Below, one piece after another: positions 1 through 5,959 of a DNA stretch of 11,302 nt. Source of the DNA: Lutibacter sp. (lineage in GTDB: Bacteria > Bacteroidota > Bacteroidia > Flavobacteriales > Flavobacteriaceae); NCBI GenBank assembly GCA_004195315.1, contig SDWL01000034.1:1-11302 (forward strand), written 5' to 3'. A model generated the notes under the pieces. It ran no database searches. It had not been told where the DNA came from and saw only the letters and a program-made list of their open reading frames with translations. The position numbers were made by a program, and so were the translations under genes. Numbering within the stretch: the stretch's first letter is position 1; every line of letters begins with the position of its first letter.

Positions 1-976
1 TTCTTACGATGTTTATAAAGATGGTGTGTTTTTAACTTCTACAGCTACAACTTCATACAATGTAACAGGTTTAATTACAGCTACAACGTATGCTTTTACC
101 GTGACTGCTAGTGACACTGCTACTAATGTTTCTGTTCCAAGTAACGCTTTAAATGTAACTACTTTAAGTAATGGTGGAACACCAGAAATTTTATTTTCTC
201 ATTCATTTGAAGCTGGTTGGGATGGCTGGGCTGATGGTGGTTCAGATTGTTATAGAATTAAGAGTACTAGATCATTTGATGGAAATTATTCAATAAGGAT
301 TAGAGATAACTCAGGGATTCAATCTGCAATGACTTCAAGTGCTTATGATGTTTCTACATTTAATGATTTAGAAGTTAAATTTAATTTCTATAGTAATAGC
401 ATGGAAACCAACGAAGATTTTTGGCTACAATATTTTGATGGTTCAACTTGGCAAACAATACAAGCTTTTGTGAGTGGAGCTGATTTTAGTAATAATGTTT
501 TTACTGAAGCAACTGTAGTTATTTCAGCTGTTTCTTATAATTTTCCAACAAATGCACAATTCAGATTTCAAAATGATGCGAGTTCAAACGCAGATAATAT
601 TTATATTGATAATGTTACTGTAACTGCAAATGCTGGTTTCGCAGCTAAAAGCAGTTTTAAAACTTTATTTTCTAAACAAATAAACTCTTTCGAAAATGAT
701 TTACCAGAAATTGAAGCATTAGAGTTTTATCCAAATCCAGCAGTAAGTAATACATTATTACGTACTGAAATTGATGTTGAAGATGATATTGTTGATGTTC
801 AAATAACAATTGTAACTCTTCAAGGAAGATTAATTAAATCCATAGAATTAAATAATCTTAAAAAAGAATATATTGAACAAAATATAGATGTTTCATACTT
901 AAAAAGTGGTTTGTATTTTATCAATATTACTTCAACTAAAGGATTGAATATAACTAAAAAATTAATTGTTAAATAA
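1..976 (+). CDS. Secreted protein, 3' part: FN3 domain, beta-sandwich domain, T9SS type A sorting domain
   Basis: This is the C-terminal 324 residues of a larger exported protein whose start lies before the window; the frame is open from base 2, so the GTG at 26 is not a real start. Visible residues 1-55 form a fibronectin type III repeat (SYDVYKDG, then a TTYAFTVTASD strand and a SVPSNALNVTT end). Residues about 62-208 look like a jelly-roll or MAM-like domain, opening FSHSFEAGWDGW and closing NIYIDNVTVTA. Residues about 238-324 match the Por/type IX secretion C-terminal sorting domain: FYPNPA near 243-248, a GRLIKSIEL strand, SGLYFINI and a lysine-rich KKLIVK end. In this family the sorting domain is removed as the protein is attached to, or released from, the outer membrane. 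Any catalytic domain would be upstream, so the activity (for example peptidase, nuclease or glycoside hydrolase) cannot be told. The sorting-domain call is firm; the middle domain is inferred from strand pattern. Confidence 0.88.
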   Translation, partial: SYDVYKDGVFLTSTATTSYNVTGLITATTYAFTVTASDTATNVSVPSNALNVTTLSNGGTPEILFSHSFEAGWDGWADGGSDCYRIKSTRSFDGNYSIRIRDNSGIQSAMTSSAYDVSTFNDLEVKFNFYSNSMETNEDFWLQYFDGSTWQTIQAFVSGADFSNNVFTEATVVISAVSYNFPTNAQFRFQNDASSNADNIYIDNVTVTANAGFAAKSSFKTLFSKQINSFENDLPEIEALEFYPNPAVSNTLLRTEIDVEDDIVDVQITIVTLQGRLIKSIELNNLKKEYIEQNIDVSYLKSGLYFINITSTKGLNITKKLIVK

Positions 977-997
977 GATAGTAATTTCATTTATATA

Positions 998-1029
998 AAA
1001 AGCCTCAAGTTAATAGCTTGGGCTTTTAT
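998..1029 (+). terminator. Intrinsic terminator after the T9SS-sorted protein
   Basis: AAAAGCC at 998-1004 and CAAG at 1006-1009 pair with CTTG at 1017-1020 and GGCTTTT at 1021-1027, with one bulged T at 1005 and a 7-base loop. A T-rich tail follows. It lies 21 bases after the stop codon, so it fits termination of the upstream gene and separates it from the YwbE-family gene. Confidence 0.8.
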
Positions 1030-1049
1030 TTTACAACATTTCTTTTTAT

Positions 1050-1057
1050 TAAATTTG
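1050..1057 (+). promoter_or_regulatory. Candidate -7 promoter element of the YwbE-family gene
   Basis: TAAATTTG matches the Bacteroidota -7 consensus TAnnTTTG and would start transcription about 20 bases before the ATG at 1085. No TTG is visible at the expected 19-20 base distance upstream, so this is only half a promoter. Such octamers are not rare in AT-rich DNA. Confidence 0.35.
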
Positions 1058-1084
1058 TTGTCTAAAATTTAAGAATTATAAACA

Positions 1085-1294
1085 ATGGAAAACAATAAGA
1101 AAGATGGCAGAATTAGAAAAAATATCCAAATTGGTAATACGGTAGAAATTGTACAAAAGAACCATCAAAGAAGTGGTGAATTAACTGAAGGTATCGTAAA
1201 AAAATTACTTACTAATTCTCCTAATCATCCTCACGGAATAAAAGTACAATTAGAAACATGTGTAGTTGGACGTGTTAAAAACGTATTAATTTAA
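1085..1294 (+). CDS. ywbE: YwbE family protein (DUF2196)
   Basis: This 69-residue protein matches the short YwbE/DUF2196 family known from Bacillus and many other bacteria. The family signature is clear: a basic N-terminus, then GNTVEIVQKNHQRSGELTEG (about 17-36), GIVKKLLTNSPNHPHGIKVQL and a final VGRVKNVL. The motif TNSPNHPHGIKV is the most telling part. Length is normal for the family, so it looks complete. No signal peptide or membrane segment is present, so it should be cytoplasmic. The fold suggests a small beta-barrel, but no biochemical function is established as far as I know. It stands alone between a terminator and a convergent small gene. The start codon is the first ATG after the upstream terminator; no Shine-Dalgarno site is seen, as usual in this phylum. 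Confidence 0.9.
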   Translation: MENNKKDGRIRKNIQIGNTVEIVQKNHQRSGELTEGIVKKLLTNSPNHPHGIKVQLETCVVGRVKNVLI

Positions 1295-1323
1295 AAATAA
1301 TTTTAGAAACAGTAAATTAGAAT

Positions 1324-1473
1324 TTAATTATTGTAATTCTTCATAAACTCTTCTATTGGCATTGGCTTTAAATTTCTAGATTCATAATGCTTTACATACG
1401 TGTTGTAATTTTTTCTAGCGAAATTAGTAATTGTTTCAGTCGTACTACTCTCCATTATTGATACCGTCTTCAT
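1324..1473 (-). CDS. Small hypothetical protein, 49 residues
   Basis: An ATG at 1473 on the minus strand opens 49 codons ending at TAA (1326-1324). I do not recognise the product. It is hydrophilic, starts MKTVSIMESSTTETITNFAR, contains a Tyr/Lys/Asn-rich middle (RKNYNTYVKHYESRNLK) and ends PIEEFMKNYNN; it has no signal peptide, membrane segment or cysteine. The composition looks protein-like, with mixed charges, two aromatic-rich stretches and no low-complexity runs. A promoter-like TTTG-N20-TAGTTTTA lies about 45 bases before the start, which favours a real gene. It faces the YwbE-family gene tail to tail with 29 bases between stops, and no strong terminator separates them. A second ATG at codon 7 is an alternative start. 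A chance open frame remains possible at this length. Confidence 0.5.
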   Translation of the reverse strand: MKTVSIMESSTTETITNFARKNYNTYVKHYESRNLKPMPIEEFMKNYNN

Positions 1474-1516
1474 GGTTCAAAAAAATTTTTGGGTTGATTT
1501 ATTTTATTTAATGCTA

Positions 1517-1548
1517 TAAAACTACAACGCAAACAGTTAACATCCAAA
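1517..1548 (-). promoter_or_regulatory. Candidate promoter of the 49-residue small gene
   Basis: On the minus strand TTTG (1548-1545) is followed after 20 bases by TAGTTTTA (1524-1517), one mismatch from TAnnTTTG. Transcription would start near 1510, leaving a leader of roughly 35-40 bases before the ATG at 1473. Spacing fits the Bacteroidota -33/-7 pattern. Recognised by eye only. Confidence 0.35.
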
Positions 1549-1644
1549 TAAATTTTCTGCTTATTATTGTATAATTACCATTTACTTAAAAAAATTTCCA
1601 TTAATTTAAAAAATAAGTGCTTTAAAACACACCTCACATATTAA

Positions 1645-1824
1645 TTTCTAATTGATTTTACTGAAAAATTACCATTTGATGTTAAGTTTATGATAGCTTC
1701 AACAGAAAATATTCCAACTCTTATTGAAGAAAATGATTTTACAATTAACAAATTAGAAACCTTGTATCTTCAAAGTTGGAAATCAACAAGTTTTAACTAT
1801 TGGAGAGTTGCTGAAATTAAGTAA
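1645..1824 (+). pseudogene. Protein-like fragment, possible 3' gene remnant
   Basis: After an in-frame stop at 1642-1644 this frame runs 59 codons to TAA at 1822-1824. The translation looks like natural globular protein: IDFTEKLPFDVKFMIAS, then an acidic helix-like stretch (IEENDFTINKLETLYLQ) and a Trp-containing end (SWKSTSFNYWRVAEIK). The first ATG is at 1690, which would leave 44 residues and cut into the most protein-like part. The DNA upstream (1561-1644) has stops in all forward frames. I therefore read it as the surviving C-terminus of a lost gene rather than a complete gene, but a short intact gene from 1690 cannot be excluded. I do not recognise the family. The putative promoter of the next gene overlaps its end. 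Confidence 0.35.
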
Positions 1825-1829
1825 TTTTA
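1800..1829 (+). promoter_or_regulatory. Candidate promoter of the aldo-keto reductase / ATP-grasp unit
   Basis: TTG at 1800-1802 is followed after exactly 19 bases by TAATTTTA at 1822-1829, one base from TAnnTTTG. The expected start of transcription, near 1836, lies just before the ATG at 1844, giving a very short leader, as at the glnS and folB promoters here. Confidence 0.45.
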
Positions 1830-1843
1830 CAAACTAATAAAGA

Positions 1844-2752
1844 ATGTCTATGAGTAAAATAAAACTAACAACTAATTTTGAAGTTTCAAGAATTGTTCAC
1901 GGACATTGGAGATTGGCAGATTGGCATCTAAATAATCAGGAAATTATAAAATTAATTGAACAATCTATTGAATTAGGAATCACAACTTTTGATCACGCTG
2001 ATATTTATGGAAATTACAGTTGTGAAAAACTTTTTGGTGATGCTATAGCTCTAAAGCCAGCACTGCGAAAAGAGATACAACTAATTACAAAATGTGGTAT
2101 AAAATTAACATCTGATAAGTTTCCTTCTAGAAAACTTAATCATTATGATTACAGTTTTAATCACATTATTTCATCTGTTGAAAATTCATTAAAAAATTTA
2201 AAAACAAATTATATTGAATTGTTGTTATTACACCGCCCTTCACCATTTTTTAATCCTGAAGAAGTTGCTAAGGCGTTTGAAGTATTGAAAAAAAGTGGTA
2301 AAGTTTTACACTTCGGAGTTTCTAATTTTACACCTCAACAATTTGAAATGCTGAATACTTATACTGATGAAAAATTGGTGACTAATCAGGTAGAAATTTC
2401 ACCACTTTGTTTAGAGCATTTTGACAATGGAAATATAGATTATTTTCTTCAAAAAAAAATAAACCCCATGGCTTGGTCTCCTTTGGCTGGTGGACAATTA
2501 TTAAATCCAACAACCGAAAAGGAACAACGCATTTTTAATACACTTACTAAAATAGCAAATAACCTAAATATAGATTCAATTGACACGCTAATTTATGCTT
2601 GGTTATTAAAACATCCGGCTGGTATAATACCAGTTGTGGGGACTCATAAAATTGAACGCATAAAAAATGCTGTAGCAGCTTCAGAAGTAAATCTAAGTTT
2701 AGAACAATGGTTTCAAATTTATACTGCATCAACAGGAAATCCTGTTCCATAA
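1844..2752 (+). CDS. Aldo/keto reductase, YdhF type
   Basis: This 302-residue protein is a complete (alpha/beta)8-barrel NAD(P)H-dependent oxidoreductase. Similarity to E. coli YdhF is visible along its length: GHWRLADW near 20-27, FDHADIYG at 49-56, a TKCG strand at 82-85, LLLLHRP at 126-132, KVLHFGVSNFTPQQF, TNQVEISPL, PMAWSPLAGG and an end resembling the YdhF terminus (EQWFQIYTAS...NPVP). The catalytic tetrad expected for the superfamily is present: Asp50, Tyr55, Lys83 and His130. The cofactor-binding end PVVGTHKIERI also matches the family. It should reduce a carbonyl compound in the cytoplasm; the substrate is unknown. Met1 and Met3 are both possible starts. An ATP-grasp gene follows after 36 bases with no terminator, so the two are probably co-transcribed and may serve one pathway. 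Confidence 0.9.
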   Translation: MSMSKIKLTTNFEVSRIVHGHWRLADWHLNNQEIIKLIEQSIELGITTFDHADIYGNYSCEKLFGDAIALKPALRKEIQLITKCGIKLTSDKFPSRKLNHYDYSFNHIISSVENSLKNLKTNYIELLLLHRPSPFFNPEEVAKAFEVLKKSGKVLHFGVSNFTPQQFEMLNTYTDEKLVTNQVEISPLCLEHFDNGNIDYFLQKKINPMAWSPLAGGQLLNPTTEKEQRIFNTLTKIANNLNIDSIDTLIYAWLLKHPAGIIPVVGTHKIERIKNAVAASEVNLSLEQWFQIYTASTGNPVP

Positions 2753-2788
2753 AATCTTTAAACAATAATTATAATATTCATCAAAAAA

Positions 2789-3961
2789 ATGTTTTTAATT
2801 GATAAACCCTACGTTTCCGATTTTCTAATAGAAACTATTAAAAAAAATAACTTTCAAATTGTAGCAACTAAAGAAGCTAAAGAGTTAGTAACAGATAATT
2901 CTTTGAACTGGATATCAGAAATTGATGCTGAAAATACTATTAAAAATAACCCAAATCAACCTGTATATTCAAACTCAGAAAATAGCATTAGTTGGGTTGA
3001 AAAAAACGTGAGTGCTACAACACTTCCAAATAAAATTAAAGTTTTTAAAAATAAAATACAGTTCAGAGAACTCTTAAAAGACACCTATCCTAATTACTTT
3101 TTTGAAGGTGTTAAATTTGAGGAATTAGACAACGTACTAATTGATAATTTAAAATTCCCTTTTATAATTAAACCTGCTGTTGGATTTTTTAGTTTAGGCG
3201 TTCATAAGGTAGATGAACCTTCTGAATGGGCAACTGTTTTAGCTGAAATTAAAAAAGACATCAATCACATTAAAGGTTTTTACCCAAATGAAGTTTTAGA
3301 TGCAAATTATTTTATAATTGAAGAATGTATTGAAGGTGAAGAATATGCTGTAGATTGTTATTATAATGATAAAGGTGAAGCTGTTGTACTTAATATAATG
3401 CATCATATTTTTTCTTCAGGAAAAGATGTAAGTGACCGTGTGTATTCAACATCAAAAGAAATAATTAGTTTAAACCTGCCAACTGTTCAAAACTTAGTAA
3501 ATATTATTGGAAAAAAAGCTAACCTAAAGAATTTTCCTATTCATATTGAAGTTAGAATTGATAGTAACGAAACTATTATTCCAATTGAAGTAAATCCTAT
3601 GCGTTTTGGTGGTTGGTGTACAACTGGAGATTTGGCTTGGTATGCTTTTGAAATAAATTCATACGAACATTTTTTATACGTTAAAAAACCAAACTGGGAC
3701 GAAATTTTTAAAGACAAAGCTGGCGAAAAATACAGTCTTATTTTGTTAGATAATACTTCAGGAATTGCGCAAAGCGACATCAAATCTTTTAACTACGAAT
3801 TGTTGCTTAAAGATTTTGAAAAACCGTTACTTTTAAGAAAAGTAGCTATGAAAGAATATCCTGTTTTTGGGTTTGTTTTTACTGAAACTTCGGAAGGTAA
3901 TGAGGATGAATTAAAAAGTATTTTAACTTCCAATTTAACGAAGTATATTGTTAAAAAATAA
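2789..3961 (+). CDS. ATP-grasp domain protein, probable carboxylate-amine/thiol ligase
   Basis: This 390-residue protein fits the ATP-grasp superfamily, which activates a carboxylate as acyl-phosphate and joins it to an amine or thiol. Residues 1-90 form a variable N-terminal region. From about 91 there is the KIKVFKNKIQFRELL segment, then the ATP-binding strand PFIIKPAVG (Lys128), the second nucleotide-binding strand EECIEGEEYAVD (178-189), HIEVRI (252-257; Glu254) and PIEVNPMRFGG (265-275). Glu267 and Asn269 occupy the places of the usual metal-binding Glu and Asn, so the enzyme is expected to be active. There is no signal peptide. Residues about 290-390 are a C-terminal extension rich in Lys and Glu that I cannot assign. 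It is the second gene of a likely two-gene unit with the aldo-keto reductase. The substrate pair cannot be told from sequence; amino acid or dipeptide ligation is only one possibility. Confidence 0.8.
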   Translation: MFLIDKPYVSDFLIETIKKNNFQIVATKEAKELVTDNSLNWISEIDAENTIKNNPNQPVYSNSENSISWVEKNVSATTLPNKIKVFKNKIQFRELLKDTYPNYFFEGVKFEELDNVLIDNLKFPFIIKPAVGFFSLGVHKVDEPSEWATVLAEIKKDINHIKGFYPNEVLDANYFIIEECIEGEEYAVDCYYNDKGEAVVLNIMHHIFSSGKDVSDRVYSTSKEIISLNLPTVQNLVNIIGKKANLKNFPIHIEVRIDSNETIIPIEVNPMRFGGWCTTGDLAWYAFEINSYEHFLYVKKPNWDEIFKDKAGEKYSLILLDNTSGIAQSDIKSFNYELLLKDFEKPLLLRKVAMKEYPVFGFVFTETSEGNEDELKSILTSNLTKYIVKK

Positions 3962-3976
3962 ACTTTTAAAAATTTT

Positions 3977-4017
3977 AAACCCATCAATTTAAAGTTACTA
4001 CAAAATTGATGGGTTTT
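3977..4017. terminator. Bidirectional terminator between the ATP-grasp and M1 peptidase genes
   Basis: AAACCCATCAATTT at 3977-3990 and AAATTGATGGGTTT at 4003-4016 form a perfect 14-bp stem with a 12-base loop. T-rich tails follow on both strands. It sits between two convergent stop codons, 15 bases after one and 6 before the other, so it can end both transcripts. Confidence 0.85.
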
Positions 4018-4022
4018 ATTTT

Positions 4023-5858
4023 TTACTCTTTTTCAAACGTATTGTTTGATTTATCAATATCAGCCATTAATTGAGAAGTGTCTATTTCTACCTTTTTAAT
4101 TTCTTTTGAAGTAGAAAATGTGTATGTTGGGTGCGCCCAAGTCCAATCTTTTAATATAGTTGCTGAAGTTGGTTTGTTGCCTCGCATCATACGCAATGGA
4201 ATATTAAAGTCTTCAGTACTTCCATCAACGTACGTAACGGTTACATCAATTGGCATTGGCATTTGACCAACACGGGCTAGCGTAATAGTGTTATCTTCAA
4301 CTTTTGCAATAGCATAATCAATTGTATGAATTGTTTCTGTCCATTCGTTTAAATACCAATCTAGTTCTAAGCCAGATACTTTTTCAGCAACTCTTTTTGC
4401 ATCATTAGGTGTTGGGTGCTTAAATTTAAAATCGTTAAAATATTTTTTAAGCATCGTTTTTACATTTTCTTCTCCAATTATATAATTAAGTTGAGAAACA
4501 AACATACTTCCTTTTGTATAACTTCCAATACTGAAAGCTGCATTAGTATTAAACCTATCAGCCTGTGTTGTTAAAGACTCTTCAATTTCATTTTTTACGG
4601 CAAAGTAGTAGCCTCTATAACCATTTGCGTTTGGTTTACCATCTCCGCCTCTTAAAATTTTATTAGAAGCAAGTGTTGAAATATAGGTAGTATAACCTTC
4701 ATCCATCCAAGAATGTTTACTTTCATTGGTAGCTAAAATATTATGAAACCAAGTGTGTGCTAATTCATGAAATACAGTACCTACAATTTCATTTAATGTT
4801 TTTCCGCCAGCAATTAATGTACACATAGCATATTCCATACCGCCATCTCCTCCTTGTATTACAGAATACTGTTTCCAAGGATATTCACCAATAGTTAAAT
4901 TGAAATACTTCAGTGCTTTTTCAGTTAAAGGTTGTAATTCTTTCCAAGCTTTTAAATATTCTGGACTGTTTTTATATAAAAAATGAAGTTCTGTTCCACT
5001 GGCTGTTATTAATATGTCATGCACATAATTTGGATCTGCAGCCCATGTAAAATCGTGCACATTTTCTGCAATAAAATGCCACGCTAATTTTTCTCCCTTC
5101 AAAACATTTAAAGGTTTTGTTTTATCTTCATATCCATGTCCTATTTCTTGTGGGTTTTGAAGGTCTCCTGTACCACCAACAGTATAATTTCTGTCAATAT
5201 GAAGTGTTACGTCAAAATCTCCAAAAACTCCATGAAATTCTCTGGCAATATAAGGATGCGCATGCCATCCTTCAAAATCGTATTCAGCCATTTTCGGGAA
5301 CCATTGCGCCATTGAAAGTGCCACACCGTCTTCACTATTTCTTCCTGCTCTTCTAATATGTACAGGTAATTGTCCTTCAAAAGTCATTTCGAAAATTACT
5401 TTCTCTCCTGGTTGAATAGGTGTATTTAACGTTACTTCTAAAATTGTACCTTCAGTAGTATATTTTATATCATTTCCATTTTGTTTTAATGATAAAACAT
5501 TTAAATAACCTATTTCATTTGGTTTTAACTTCGCAATTCTGCTTTCGTATTTTGGATTTTCTTTTGTGCCTTTATTAACTACCATTCTTCTATCAGGATC
5601 TGTAACCGCTTGTAATCTTGCATCCATTTCACTATTTGGTTGAAACGCATTAAAGTATAAATGATAAAAAACTTTATTTAAAACATCAGGTGAATTATTT
5701 GTATAAACCAATTCTTGAGTTCCTTTATACTGATAATTTTTAGCATCAACATCTACATCCATTTTATAAGCTACATGTTGTTGCCAATACGTAATATTAT
5801 TTTGTGCTGTAACTAATATAGTGGTGATTGAAAGTATTAGGGTAAATAATTTATTCAT
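4023..5858 (-). CDS. M1 family zinc metallopeptidase (aminopeptidase N-like), exported
   Basis: This 611-residue protein is a gluzincin of peptidase family M1. A Sec signal peptide is clear at 1-19 (MNKLFTLILSITTILVTAQ), so it acts in the periplasm or envelope. An N-terminal beta-rich domain spans about 25-240. The catalytic domain carries GGMEY at 339-343, which stands where the family has GxMEN, then HELAH at 364-368 with zinc ligands His364 and His368 and catalytic Glu365, and the third ligand Glu387 in WMDEGY, giving the exact HExxH-x18-E spacing. Tyr447 in GSYTKGSMF is the likely transition-state tyrosine. The C-terminus is beta-rich and has no T9SS sorting domain. It is expected to remove N-terminal residues from peptides, but specificity is unknown. 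It is transcribed alone: a strong terminator separates it from the S8 gene upstream and a shared one lies downstream. Confidence 0.95.
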   Translation of the reverse strand: MNKLFTLILSITTILVTAQNNITYWQQHVAYKMDVDVDAKNYQYKGTQELVYTNNSPDVLNKVFYHLYFNAFQPNSEMDARLQAVTDPDRRMVVNKGTKENPKYESRIAKLKPNEIGYLNVLSLKQNGNDIKYTTEGTILEVTLNTPIQPGEKVIFEMTFEGQLPVHIRRAGRNSEDGVALSMAQWFPKMAEYDFEGWHAHPYIAREFHGVFGDFDVTLHIDRNYTVGGTGDLQNPQEIGHGYEDKTKPLNVLKGEKLAWHFIAENVHDFTWAADPNYVHDILITASGTELHFLYKNSPEYLKAWKELQPLTEKALKYFNLTIGEYPWKQYSVIQGGDGGMEYAMCTLIAGGKTLNEIVGTVFHELAHTWFHNILATNESKHSWMDEGYTTYISTLASNKILRGGDGKPNANGYRGYYFAVKNEIEESLTTQADRFNTNAAFSIGSYTKGSMFVSQLNYIIGEENVKTMLKKYFNDFKFKHPTPNDAKRVAEKVSGLELDWYLNEWTETIHTIDYAIAKVEDNTITLARVGQMPMPIDVTVTYVDGSTEDFNIPLRMMRGNKPTSATILKDWTWAHPTYTFSTSKEIKKVEIDTSQLMADIDKSNNTFEKE

Positions 5859-5879
5859 TTTAAAATGGATTTTAGATTT

Positions 5880-5908
5880 GCAATATAATCATAACTATTA
5901 CAAACAAA
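5880..5908 (-). promoter_or_regulatory. Weak candidate promoter of the M1 peptidase gene
   Basis: On the minus strand TTTG (5908-5905) precedes TATATTGC (5887-5880) by 17 bases. The second box is imperfect against TAnnTTTG and the spacing is a little short. It overlaps the outer edge of the preceding terminator. Only about 100 bases separate the M1 gene from the S8 gene, so a promoter must lie close by if the terminator works. Confidence 0.25.
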
Positions 5909-5938
5909 AAAGCACACTCATTATAGAGTGTGCTTTTT
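5907..5938 (-). terminator. Intrinsic terminator of the MBL hydrolase / S8 peptidase unit
   Basis: AAAAAGCACACTC (5907-5919) pairs perfectly with GAGTGTGCTTTTT (5926-5938) around a 6-base loop. Read on the minus strand, a run of Ts follows the stem. It starts 22 bases beyond the S8 stop codon. Confidence 0.9.
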
Positions 5939-5959
5939 AACAGAATATTAATAATTTTA

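Noticed and set aside
26..28. GTG as a start codon for the first gene
   Set aside because: The frame is open to base 2 and the residues before it (SYDVYKDG) belong to the same FN3 domain, so the gene begins before the window.
1573..1677. 11-bp direct repeat AATTACCATTT at 1573-1583 and 1667-1677
   Set aside because: Only two copies in very AT-rich DNA, with no mobile-element gene or terminal inverted repeat between them; likely chance.
3541..3783. Minus-strand open frame inside the ATP-grasp gene, and similar antisense frames within the AKR, M1, MBL and glnS genes
   Set aside because: They lie wholly or mostly opposite well-supported genes, and their translations have no recognisable domain.
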